50,537 bases of DNA from a virus. This document shows, one piece after another, positions 23,313 through 31,194 of this stretch; positions within the stretch are counted from its first letter, which is position 1, and each line of letters begins with the position of its first letter. Made by a program: the position numbers and the translations under genes. The notes beneath the pieces were generated by a model that ran no database searches, was not told where the DNA came from, and saw nothing but the letters and a program-made list of their open reading frames with translations. The stretch spans positions 1-50,537 of the IMG/VR virus record IMGVR_UViG_3300025028_000002; one strand, written 5' to 3'.

Positions 23313-23396
23313 GGAACACCCCAAAGGCAAAACAGCTTAACCCCTTAAACTAAGGCATATATTAAATATTCTATGCCTTTGTTGAGGGGTTTTTTC
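23313..23396 (+). promoter_or_regulatory. Late promoter A with nested RBS hairpin
   Basis: Box GGAACACCCC (23313-23322), -10-like TAAACT (23346-23351, gap 23). AACCCC (23339-23344) pairs with GGGGTT (23386-23391), and inside it AAGGCATA (23352-23359) pairs with TATGCCTT (23372-23379). The ribosome-binding GAGGGG is in the 3' arm, followed by six T and ATG. The layout fixes the gene start at 23397, not at the ATG inside the hairpin (23373). Confidence 0.7.
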
Positions 23397-24329
23397 ATGG
23401 CTAAGAAAACTAAAGTTATTACTTACAACTTGGCGGATCGTGGCCGCAAATACAATGGCCAGGACCGTTCAGATTTAGATATTCGCTCAATGGTTAACAA
23501 GATTAATTCACCAGAGGTTCAAGAGCTTGTTAGCAGTGGTGATTTGTTTGGCTTTAATGGCCATGAGATACGAGCACGTTTTGGTATGTACCCACCAGAC
23601 CAATGGGTTGATGAAAAGACGGGCCGTATTATTAAAATCCAGCCAGCCTTACGCACAATTCGACTTGAAGCCGATGATGATGGAAACGTTGTTACCCAGC
23701 ATGAGTTTTTAGATACAGACGACGGCCAATTTGCAGCACGCTTATACGCGAATAAAGCTGGCGGCTTTAGCAGTGCCATTAACCGCAGACGCAAGCCAGA
23801 CGGGTTCTACGAGGTCACCGGCTTTCATGGCTTTGACTATGTGCGAACACCAAACTATGCCACAAATAAAGGCGATGGTATGTTCGACAGTATCTTGAAT
23901 GGCGCTTATACCGAAGGTGAGGCGTGCTTTGATAGCCTGGTAGAGCTACCACAAGATCAGATTGTCTTAAAAGAGGCCTTAGAACGTATCATCATTGCTC
24001 AATATGACTCAATGCAAACGGCCCTACATTCAGAGTCACTGGTAAGCCATTATCAGCGTGAAGCACTAGCAGCCCAGGATGCTTTAATTAATGCTGAAAT
24101 GCGCCGTCAAAAAGTATTAGAGCGTAAGAAGCAGCGAGAATTAGATATTTACGATAGCCTAATTTGCCCATCTAAGCCGTTTGATGAAATTAAGGCCCAA
24201 TGGGATAGCTTTCATATTGGAAGCACCTCAGACGCAGATTTACGCATAAGCGAGCTAGATAAAGCGGCTGGCAAGTCAGATAGACAAGAAGAGCGTGTCA
24301 GCATTGTTGATAGATTCCGTGGTCTTTAA
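23397..24329 (+). CDS. Putative prohead core protease
   Basis: A protein of 310 residues. Residues 80-130 read ALRTIRLEADDDGNVVTQHE, then FLDTDDGQFAARLYANKAGG and FSSAI. This parallels the T4 gp21-type prohead protease pattern of a beta strand, LDT..G, and a G-x-SS motif that contains the catalytic serine. The C-terminal third is helical and charged. A place near the large terminase and before the capsid gene suits head maturation. The match is by eye and the catalytic triad is not certain; a scaffold or other head protein remains possible. Confidence 0.4.
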   Translation: MAKKTKVITYNLADRGRKYNGQDRSDLDIRSMVNKINSPEVQELVSSGDLFGFNGHEIRARFGMYPPDQWVDEKTGRIIKIQPALRTIRLEADDDGNVVTQHEFLDTDDGQFAARLYANKAGGFSSAINRRRKPDGFYEVTGFHGFDYVRTPNYATNKGDGMFDSILNGAYTEGEACFDSLVELPQDQIVLKEALERIIIAQYDSMQTALHSESLVSHYQREALAAQDALINAEMRRQKVLERKKQRELDIYDSLICPSKPFDEIKAQWDSFHIGSTSDADLRISELDKAAGKSDRQEERVSIVDRFRGL

Positions 24330-24343
24330 TTAAGGATTGAGCA

Positions 24344-25373
24344 ATGAGCAAAACAAAGCGACTACTATCACCGCTTGAGTGCTTGCAGCTGGCATGGGCC
24401 ATGAAACTAAGAGACTTTAGGCAGTGGTGCATGCCAACCACTCAAGGCGTTTATGACTGGAAGCGACGCAAGCTAGAAGCGGCTATTGTTGTGGCCAAAA
24501 CCTCAATGGTTGATGACGTGGAGAGCATGTTAAAGGCTATCCAGGAAAACGATAACGCAAAAAACGCTGGCTATAAAAATAAGTCCGGCTCGTCCGTTTA
24601 CTTACCGGTCCTCATGACGGCCATTAGTCCGATTGAAACGCCGCCTGAATATGACCAGGTAGGCGGCCTACCGTATTGGGTAAACGTGGTGCTACCTCAA
24701 GACCCATTAAAGCGAGTAGTGCAAATGCGATCGGTCCCCGTGGCCTATCGTTGTCAAATTGCCTTTTTTAGCCCCGATCCCCATAGCGCGTCGGATATTG
24801 CCAGGCAGTTTGCCAACTTTTGGAAACACGAAGAGAAAAGAACATTCCCAGTGTCTTATGACGTTGGGGTTCTTGAGGGTAAGGCGATTAAAGATGATTG
24901 GAATTTTAGGGTATTAGAAAACAGCCTTTACCCTGATAACGCATCTATTGACCTTAAAAACCTATTCATCGTAACGGTTGATTGCACGATCGTTGGTGCT
25001 ATTCCTGAATTTGTAGGACTGGGTGGTGATTGGGATGAGGTGACCGATACTGGGGAGCCGTACGAGAGCCTACCGACACGGCCTACCGACACGGCCTAAC
25101 CCTGAATATGATCCAGAGAAGCCAACGATACCGCTTGATCCTGATAATCCTAACGGGCCAGCGATTAACAGCCCAAGAGAGCCAATACCAGGCGAGGGTG
25201 GCAAGCCAATTGAAGGGAGTCGTGATAGCTATGAGAAGCTTAATAGCCTGGTTCTTGAAGCCAATGTTGATGATGAAGATACAGACTATAAAGTCAGAGT
25301 TGCTATTGACCCTGATACGGGTGTAATCACTGAAACCAACGTGGCCAAGAATGGGGCTACCGGCGATGAATGA
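24344..25373 (+). pseudogene. Late structural gene frameshifted by a 13-bp tandem duplication
   Basis: The frame from ATG 24344 encodes 251 residues (MSKTKRLLSPLECLQLAWAM...), with no family I recognise, and stops at 25099. A 13-bp tandem duplication (25073-25098) precedes the stop. With one copy removed, the frame continues through PNPEYDPEKPTIPLDPDNPN, a Pro-rich linker, and an acidic C-terminal segment to TGA at 25371-25373, giving about 338 residues. The extended frame fills the gap up to the next gene with sensible codons, so it is the ancestral form. The copy here makes a protein lacking about 90 residues. It may be a structural or neck protein. Confidence 0.75.
25073..25098 (+). repeat. 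13-bp tandem duplication causing a frameshift
   Basis: CCGACACGGCCTA occurs twice with no gap (25073-25085 and 25086-25098). As 13 is not a multiple of three, it shifts the frame and creates a TAA at 25097-25099. Confidence 0.9.
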
Positions 25374-25890
25374 TCAGGTTAAGCCGGTTGTTATTGACGC
25401 AAGGGCGGCCGCTTATGCTGGCGAGGCTATACGCGTCTTAGGCGTTGTCTTGCCAGCATCAGGCAGGGTTATGCTTAAAAAACAAGCCACGTGGAAAGAG
25501 CAGCCGGTACCAAAAGACAATGCTGTGGTAGTCACTGATACGCCAATGATTTTTGATTACTGGGATATGAGCTTTAACGAGTCCGAGCAAATGGCCGAGG
25601 TTATGGCTGTGTATAACGAAGCCCAGCGATCAGGCTTGGTTGTGATTGAGGATGCGTTAAGACGGTATGAGCCAAAAGACGTTATTCAGATGCGTAAAAT
25701 GGACGAACGAGGAAAAGTATTAGACTTTGACTCAATGGGCATTACCAATGGCCACATGGCCGTTTTATTGGCTATTTGGGCGGCTAGAAAGATACACGGT
25801 GGCTATCTTATGTCAACCGCGCCAATAACGCTTGATGATAGCTCAAACGACAAGGATAGCGACTATGGTTTAATGCCTTTTAGCATTTAA
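25366..25890 (+). CDS. Hypothetical protein preceding the large terminase
   Basis: A protein of 174 residues from ATG 25366 (alternative ATG 25351). The GGGG at 25353-25356 is placed well for the later start. The later ATG overlaps the stop of the restored upstream frame. Residues 40-110 are mixed alpha/beta (MIFDYWDMSFNESEQMAEVM) and there is a helix with GHMAVLLAIWAARK. No motif recognised. Its place before terminase is typical for a small terminase or head protein, but sequence does not decide. Confidence 0.55.
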   Translation: MNDQVKPVVIDARAAAYAGEAIRVLGVVLPASGRVMLKKQATWKEQPVPKDNAVVVTDTPMIFDYWDMSFNESEQMAEVMAVYNEAQRSGLVVIEDALRRYEPKDVIQMRKMDERGKVLDFDSMGITNGHMAVLLAIWAARKIHGGYLMSTAPITLDDSSNDKDSDYGLMPFSI

Positions 25891-25901
25891 TGGGGTAGTT
25901 G

Positions 25902-27464
25902 ATGTTAGATGATTTAATGCTGTTACCTGAATGGCAGGAGGTATGCCAAAGGTATCGCTATGACATTACGCGCTTTGCCGTTGAAGCTTTAGATATGACA
26001 ATACAAGCCGGACAAGCAGTAACCTGGCAGCAAGAGCTATTGTTTAAATCTATTGTTGTACCAGGCAGCCGTACAAGCGTTGCATCTGGCCACGGTACTG
26101 GTAAGAGTAGATCGGCTGGCATTATCGCCTTATGGCACCTTTTATTTTACCCCGAGTCGGTAATGCTATTTACCGCGCCTCAAATCGGACAGCTTAGAAC
26201 CGTTGTTTGGAAAGAGATTAATATCTGTTTGCAGCGCCTACGCAATAACAAGGCGCTAGGCTGGCTTGCTGATTATGTTGTCGTATTAGCAGAAAAGATC
26301 TATATCAAGGGCTTTAAAGATACCTGGTTCGTTTTTGCTAAGACCGCACCGAAGCACCAACCAACTAACATTGCCGGTCAACACGGCGATCACTACATGG
26401 TATGGGCTGATGAAGCTTGTGGTATTGACGACGCAGTAATGGAAGTTGCCATTGGTGCATTGACCCATGAGAACAACAGGGCCGTATTAACCAGCCAGCC
26501 GGCTAAAAACACCGGTTTCTTCTACGACACACACCACAAGCTAAGCCACCATAATGGCGGTAAATGGATTGCCCTTGAGTTCAACGGTGAAATGTCACCG
26601 ATCGTTAGTAAAGAAAAACTGATTGAGGCCTTATATCAGTATGGCAGTCGAAACAGCCCAGGGTATCTAATTCGTATTCGCGGTAAGTTCCCAGAGCTTA
26701 AAGGTGAGTATCTATTAACACGTACTGACTACGAGAATATGAAGGCCCATCCTTGCGTGATTGAAGAGGGTGATAAGTGGGGTATTATCGTAACCGTGGA
26801 CGTGGGCGGCGACGTTGGCCGCGATAGTAGCGTGATATCGGTAATGCAAGTCGTTGATAAGATGATTAAGGGCCGTATTGAGAGACACGTACATTTGCTT
26901 GATATACCGCTGTTTAGTAATAGAGCCAATATCAATACGCTTAAAGCCAAAATCAATGATGTAATGAGCGATTACCCAGGCGCGACCTTGGTGATTGACC
27001 CGCTAGGCGCTGGTATGGGTTTAACGCAGTCGGTAAAAGCTGATGGGGTGTATTTTGATGAAGTGCATTGGGGTTCGCCTTGCTTTAACAACACGCTCAA
27101 ACGCTACTACATGAACAAGCGCAGCCACGCTTATGTAGCAATGGCCAAAGCAGTAGAAAAAGGCTATTTCAGTGTAAGCGATAAGGTTAAAAAAATGTAC
27201 CAGGTAATGACTAACCTGGAAGAACAGATGACACGCTTACCGTATTACTTTGATGAGAAGGCCCGTTGGTGCATGATGAGCAAAAAAGACATGCTCAAAA
27301 AGGGCATTAAGTCACCGGATATTGCAGATACCATAGCGTTTGGTTTTATGGAAAATATAAGCTATGCGCCGGTTGAAAGTTACGAGGATCTAAGCTTGGG
27401 TAGCACTGAAAGCGATGAATTAGACCTATTAAAACAAGCAGCCGATGAATTACTTGGTGAGTAG
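25902..27464 (+). CDS. terL: Terminase large subunit
   Basis: A protein of 520 residues from ATG 25902 (a TTG codon at 25899 is less likely). The ATPase part has Walker A SGHGTGKS (about 62-69) and Walker B MVWADEAC with the catalytic glutamate. An LTSQPAKN coupling motif follows. The nuclease part starts near 295 with VTVDVGGDVGRDSSVISV, the RNase H-like first aspartate, and later VIDPLGAGMG. It drives DNA into the prohead and cuts it. Full length for the family. Confidence 0.95.
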   Translation: MLDDLMLLPEWQEVCQRYRYDITRFAVEALDMTIQAGQAVTWQQELLFKSIVVPGSRTSVASGHGTGKSRSAGIIALWHLLFYPESVMLFTAPQIGQLRTVVWKEINICLQRLRNNKALGWLADYVVVLAEKIYIKGFKDTWFVFAKTAPKHQPTNIAGQHGDHYMVWADEACGIDDAVMEVAIGALTHENNRAVLTSQPAKNTGFFYDTHHKLSHHNGGKWIALEFNGEMSPIVSKEKLIEALYQYGSRNSPGYLIRIRGKFPELKGEYLLTRTDYENMKAHPCVIEEGDKWGIIVTVDVGGDVGRDSSVISVMQVVDKMIKGRIERHVHLLDIPLFSNRANINTLKAKINDVMSDYPGATLVIDPLGAGMGLTQSVKADGVYFDEVHWGSPCFNNTLKRYYMNKRSHAYVAMAKAVEKGYFSVSDKVKKMYQVMTNLEEQMTRLPYYFDEKARWCMMSKKDMLKKGIKSPDIADTIAFGFMENISYAPVESYEDLSLGSTESDELDLLKQAADELLGE

Positions 27465-27500
27465 GCTGGCAGGTGGAACATATAGCAGGCTTGCCAGCCT
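27463..27500 (+). promoter_or_regulatory. Intercistronic hairpin after terL
   Basis: AGGCTGGCA (27463-27471) pairs perfectly with TGCCAGCCT (27492-27500). There is no T-run, so it is more likely an RNA-processing or stability element than a terminator. Confidence 0.5.
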
Positions 27501-27548
27501 AAATGGTTAAACTTAGACGATACCGAAATTTTAAGGATTGCGTTAGTT

Positions 27549-28934
27549 ATGGCGAATAAACCGAACCCAATTATATTTAGAATTACCGAAGAAGGGCGTT
27601 TAGCAGTGCTAGACGCTCAAAAGCAAGGCATAAGCTTGTCTTTAAAAACGCTTGTCGCTGGCACGTCAAAATACGTGCCAAATGGCAGAGAAACACGCAT
27701 TAGAGCAGAGGCCATGCGATCCGATATCGTAACCAGCGGTATTGAGAAAGAAAGCAAGTCTTTACGCTTTAGTGTTAGCTTAAACAGTGTTACTTCAAAA
27801 GATATCTACGAGATTGGATTGCTAACCAGCGACAACAAGCTTTTTGCGATCGCAGCTAGTACCAGTCCGTTGTTTACCGTATATGCAAACGTGACATTTG
27901 TTGGTAGTTTTGGCTTATCGTTAGGCGAACTTGATGTTGAGAACATAACGATTGAAACCGATCCCAACAGCCCTATCGCTGTCAAGATGATGGAGGATCA
28001 TTTATCAGCGGCCGACCCTCATCCTCAATATATCAAGCTTGAGAAGCTTACGCAGCTTGATAAGAAGGTGGATAAGCTTGGCCAAAACATCAACGGTGCG
28101 GCTGGCGACTTATCAGGGCACTTGGCACACGCAAACCCACACCCTCAATACGCACTCAAAAAAGATAACGATCAGAAAACTAGCCAGCTTGAGGCGGCAA
28201 ACCAGGCACTACAAAAAGAGCTTGAAGCTCAAAAAGGCACGTTATCCCAGCAGGGTGGTAATTTAACGCAGCAAGGCAAAGATATTACCAAGGTTACAGA
28301 CGACCTTGCTAACCATATCAAGGCGGCCGACCCTCATACGCAATATGCCAAGAAAACAGACTTATCAGCCCATACAAGTGCGTCTGATCCGCATACGCAA
28401 TATGCTAAAAAGACCGACTTGTCAGCCCATACCAGCGCAACACACCCTCACACCCAGTATCTAAGAGAGTCTGACCTGGCTGGCATGAAACAACAAATTC
28501 AACAATTGCAGCAGCAGTTAGTAGCAGCCCAAAACAAGGTTACTGAATTACCGATTGGTTCAGTGCATGTGACAACAAACGACTATAAGAGCAGTGCAGA
28601 AGTTAAAGCAGCTTTAGGTTATGGCGCGTGGGCCAGGTTCGCAGAAGGTAAAACGCTCGTTGGTATGTCAACCAAAGCGGCCGACCCTGAATGGACTAAA
28701 AAACTAAAAACAGAGTTTGGTGAATATGACCACAAGCTTACCATTGCTGAAATACCTAGCCACACTCACGACTTAGACTTTGTAGTGAGTAATATTAGAG
28801 GTAACACAAGGCCTGCAACGCAAAGTACAAGTGCGTCGCCTTCAAACTTAGTAGCCTCAAATGCTGGGGGTGATAAACCCCATAACAACGTGCAGCCTTC
28901 AATCGTTGTGGCTTACTGGTTGAGAACAGCTTAG
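27549..28934 (+). CDS. Tail fibre/collar protein
   Basis: A protein of 461 residues. Residues 1-140 match the DUF3751-type phage tail-collar N-terminus (KPNPIIFRITEEGRLAVLDA, then IYEIGLLTSDNKLFAIAA). The middle contains five copies of a H-x4-P-H-x-Q-Y motif (ADPHPQY, ANPHPQY, ADPHTQY and so on), known in trimeric fibres to bind metal, with a Gln-rich coiled coil between. The C-terminus (about 345-461) has YGAWARFAEGKTLVGMS, EIPSHTHDLDF and the terminal PSIVVAYWLRTA of fibre tips. A receptor contact role is likely. Confidence 0.85.
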   Translation: MANKPNPIIFRITEEGRLAVLDAQKQGISLSLKTLVAGTSKYVPNGRETRIRAEAMRSDIVTSGIEKESKSLRFSVSLNSVTSKDIYEIGLLTSDNKLFAIAASTSPLFTVYANVTFVGSFGLSLGELDVENITIETDPNSPIAVKMMEDHLSAADPHPQYIKLEKLTQLDKKVDKLGQNINGAAGDLSGHLAHANPHPQYALKKDNDQKTSQLEAANQALQKELEAQKGTLSQQGGNLTQQGKDITKVTDDLANHIKAADPHTQYAKKTDLSAHTSASDPHTQYAKKTDLSAHTSATHPHTQYLRESDLAGMKQQIQQLQQQLVAAQNKVTELPIGSVHVTTNDYKSSAEVKAALGYGAWARFAEGKTLVGMSTKAADPEWTKKLKTEFGEYDHKLTIAEIPSHTHDLDFVVSNIRGNTRPATQSTSASPSNLVASNAGGDKPHNNVQPSIVVAYWLRTA

Positions 28935-28936
28935 TT

Positions 28937-29227
28937 ATGATTGAGAACATAATAAATATTTATCACAATGCGATACGTGACCACGTTGATTTACTTTATC
29001 GACGTGGCCGTACCGATAGGCTAATAACCTGGAAAGTGGGTGATGATGAAGCTCACGACCCCACGTTAATTGCGTTTAGAGCGTACAGGGATCGCAATTA
29101 TGCAGACGTTGTTATGGTATGCGCTGGCACGAATAGGATTGGCCAGCCATTGCCAAAAGACATTATCTTTTTGCCAGTCGCTAGAGACTTGATCGCAATT
29201 AAACGCAAGTATTTAAAAGAGTCTTAA
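28937..29227 (+). CDS. Hypothetical late protein, 96 aa
   Basis: MIENIINIYHNAIRDHVDLL opens a compact alpha/beta protein, with FRAYRDRNYADVVMVCAGTN in the middle. It lies 2 bases after the fibre gene and abuts the next gene. No family recognised. Possibly a fibre chaperone or small virion protein, inferred from position only. Confidence 0.55.
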   Translation: MIENIINIYHNAIRDHVDLLYRRGRTDRLITWKVGDDEAHDPTLIAFRAYRDRNYADVVMVCAGTNRIGQPLPKDIIFLPVARDLIAIKRKYLKES

Positions 29228-30430
29228 ATGGATAACTTAGATACTGATTGGTTTAACAATAACAGCCCACAAAATCAGGATAACCCAGTAAGCCGGCAGG
29301 ATAGGCTCGTAAACAATATGAGCCTTGAAGAGCTTAGGCGTTGGCGTATTGATACGGCCAAGCAAGCCAGCGAGCAGGGTAAATTTGCCAGCCGTCATAA
29401 TCAGTATCTAAAAGAGACGATTAGAGACATTAAAGGCGGTGAAAGGCTAACTAGCCAGCAATTACAATCCCTGGTAGCCAGTGCTAAAAGCTTAGCCGGC
29501 ATATCAGCAAGTGAGCTATTGGAATTTACGCTAGGCAATACTAAGCGTAACCAAGGCTTAATGCAGGCATTAGACGCAAGCGTATTAGACGCATACCTAG
29601 CAAACGTTAAGAAGGCGGCTAAAAAGTTTGCTGGAGGTATAACCCCTCAAGACGTGATCAACAACTCAAGGCCCGTAGATATCCAGCGCGCTAACAAGCA
29701 AATTTACATGGCCATGGTTTATAAACGTCAAGGCAATACGCTGTTTTTCTTAACCAATTCAGGGCCGGAAAGCAAGGTGGCCAACCACAAGGTAACAGTA
29801 CAGCTGACCAACTATCCCGAATTGCTGCTAAGAACTAAGCCGCCTAGTTTGACAGAGGTAAGAAACAGCGTGCTACACGGCAAAGTAAGGTTTGATTGCG
29901 ATTGTGGCCGTCATAGATACTGGTACCGCTATATTGCCACCGTTGGTAAGTATAACTATGGCAGTGATGAAAACAGATACCCGTCAACACGTAACCCTAA
30001 TTTAACAGGGGTAGCTTGTAAGCACGCCTTGCGAGTAATGAAGCACTTAACAAGCGGCATGATGCTAAGCCAGGTAAGAGACTATGCCAAGGCCGATATT
30101 GCCATGGCTGAAAACCAGATCAAGCCGCATAGACGCACAAGCCAGCAAGTTAAACGAGAGGCTGGCAAGCAGACACAAGCGCTTAACAACTGGAATGGCC
30201 GTTTGCATTGGTCGAAGGTGATTAAGCAAGCTGTTAAACAGGCCGAGCAAAAAGTACGCACTGAACAAAAACGGCAAGCTAAAGCACGCCCACATGAGCC
30301 AACAAAGGCTGAATTAAGTAGTTATAAGTACGCACAAAGCCAGTTACAGCAAAAAGGCATACCTGATAGATATAAGCAGCTATACAAAGCAGATATTCAA
30401 GATTTTGAGAAGAAATGGGGTAAACGATGA
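29228..30430 (+). CDS. Late protein with a SWIM-like zinc finger
   Basis: A protein of 400 residues. Around 221-265 it has a C-x-C...C-x-H arrangement (FDCDCGRHRYWYRY, then TGVACKHALRVMKHL), the SWIM zinc-finger pattern. The flanks are helical and strongly basic (AKQASEQGKFASRHNQYLKE, then EQKVRTEQKRQAKARPHEPT), so DNA binding is plausible. I recognise no structural family. It overlaps the next gene by 4 bases. Possible roles are a packaged DNA-binding or injected protein. Confidence 0.6.
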   Translation: MDNLDTDWFNNNSPQNQDNPVSRQDRLVNNMSLEELRRWRIDTAKQASEQGKFASRHNQYLKETIRDIKGGERLTSQQLQSLVASAKSLAGISASELLEFTLGNTKRNQGLMQALDASVLDAYLANVKKAAKKFAGGITPQDVINNSRPVDIQRANKQIYMAMVYKRQGNTLFFLTNSGPESKVANHKVTVQLTNYPELLLRTKPPSLTEVRNSVLHGKVRFDCDCGRHRYWYRYIATVGKYNYGSDENRYPSTRNPNLTGVACKHALRVMKHLTSGMMLSQVRDYAKADIAMAENQIKPHRRTSQQVKREAGKQTQALNNWNGRLHWSKVIKQAVKQAEQKVRTEQKRQAKARPHEPTKAELSSYKYAQSQLQQKGIPDRYKQLYKADIQDFEKKWGKR

Positions 30431-30999
30431 CGCTTAAAATTGAAAATAAGCTAGTCACAGACGGCCAGGCACTAAGTACGCGCATTATCACACTACGCAA
30501 TCAATCAACGATCCCAACATTTGTGTTTAGACGCAAAGTGCTAACAGTCAGTGATGATGATTATGAGCGTTCAGACTTGTCATGGGCTGGCCTGGGTGCG
30601 GTAAGTGACAGTGAAAACGACGAACACTCAATAGACTATGAGCCATTAGGGCACGCTATGGTAGTGCTGCTAGATAGCTTAGGCGGCCCTATGCACGATA
30701 GCGGCATGTTTATCACCCCAGAGCAGTTTAGCTCAATGGTATTGATCGAGCCTTACGATATTGATTTGGAAGGTGATGATCGTATAAGAATGAGACCAGA
30801 CTGGAACCCCAAAAAAGGCGACTTGTTTTGCTTCTTATTAAACAACCATAAGGAATACCATGAGTGCGTGGGCGTGGTCGGTAATTCATTGTTGGTGAGT
30901 CATGGCCATAGGTACCTATTAAACCAAAGATTTGACCTGGAATATTTAGATGCGTTCGATGAAAGCGAAATTGAGGATGTGGAAGTACCGTACAAGTAA
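30427..30999 (+). CDS. Hypothetical late protein, 190 aa
   Basis: An acidic protein (MTLKIENKLVTDGQALSTRI..., later MHDSGMFITPEQFSSMVLIE and PDWNPKKGDLFCFLLNN). It is the last gene before a strong terminator, and overlaps the SWIM-type gene. The second half (KGDLF..., VVGNSLLVSHGHRYLLNQRF) resembles head-tail connector proteins in style only. Function uncertain. Confidence 0.5.
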   Translation: MTLKIENKLVTDGQALSTRIITLRNQSTIPTFVFRRKVLTVSDDDYERSDLSWAGLGAVSDSENDEHSIDYEPLGHAMVVLLDSLGGPMHDSGMFITPEQFSSMVLIEPYDIDLEGDDRIRMRPDWNPKKGDLFCFLLNNHKEYHECVGVVGNSLLVSHGHRYLLNQRFDLEYLDAFDESEIEDVEVPYK

Positions 31000-31075
31000 G
31001 GTTTTAGACACAATCAACCTTGCACTGGTGTTTTTTTTAACCTTTCTGATGTAAACCTGCCAGCAATGCCAGTCA

Positions 31076-31097
31076 ACCGCCTTAAATGGCGGTTTTT
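31076..31097 (+). terminator. Terminator before the capsid operon
   Basis: AACCGCC pairs with GGCGGTT around a short loop, followed by six T. It ends the terminase-to-30999 unit just before late promoter B. Confidence 0.8.
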
Positions 31098-31104
31098 TGC
31101 TATT

Positions 31105-31185
31105 GGAACACCCCTAAAAAGGGTGTCTAGGCGAGTCTTAATATAACCCTATCGGATATGTTCAATTTTTTTCAATGACGATAGG
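31105..31185 (+). promoter_or_regulatory. Late promoter B of the capsid operon
   Basis: Box GGAACACCCC (31105-31114), 24-bp gap, -10-like TAATAT (31139-31144). CCTATCG (31148-31154) pairs with CGATAGG (31179-31185), and the latter supplies the ATAGGA ribosome-binding site of the capsid gene. Here the box is also half of an inverted repeat, ACACCC with GGGTGT. Confidence 0.7.
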
Positions 31186-31194
31186 AATATTCTT

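Noticed and set aside
25108-25326. A 72-codon open frame after the 251-residue late gene
   Set aside because: It is in a different frame from the continuation restored by removing the 13-bp duplication; the restored frame has a better protein composition and ends at the next gene start.
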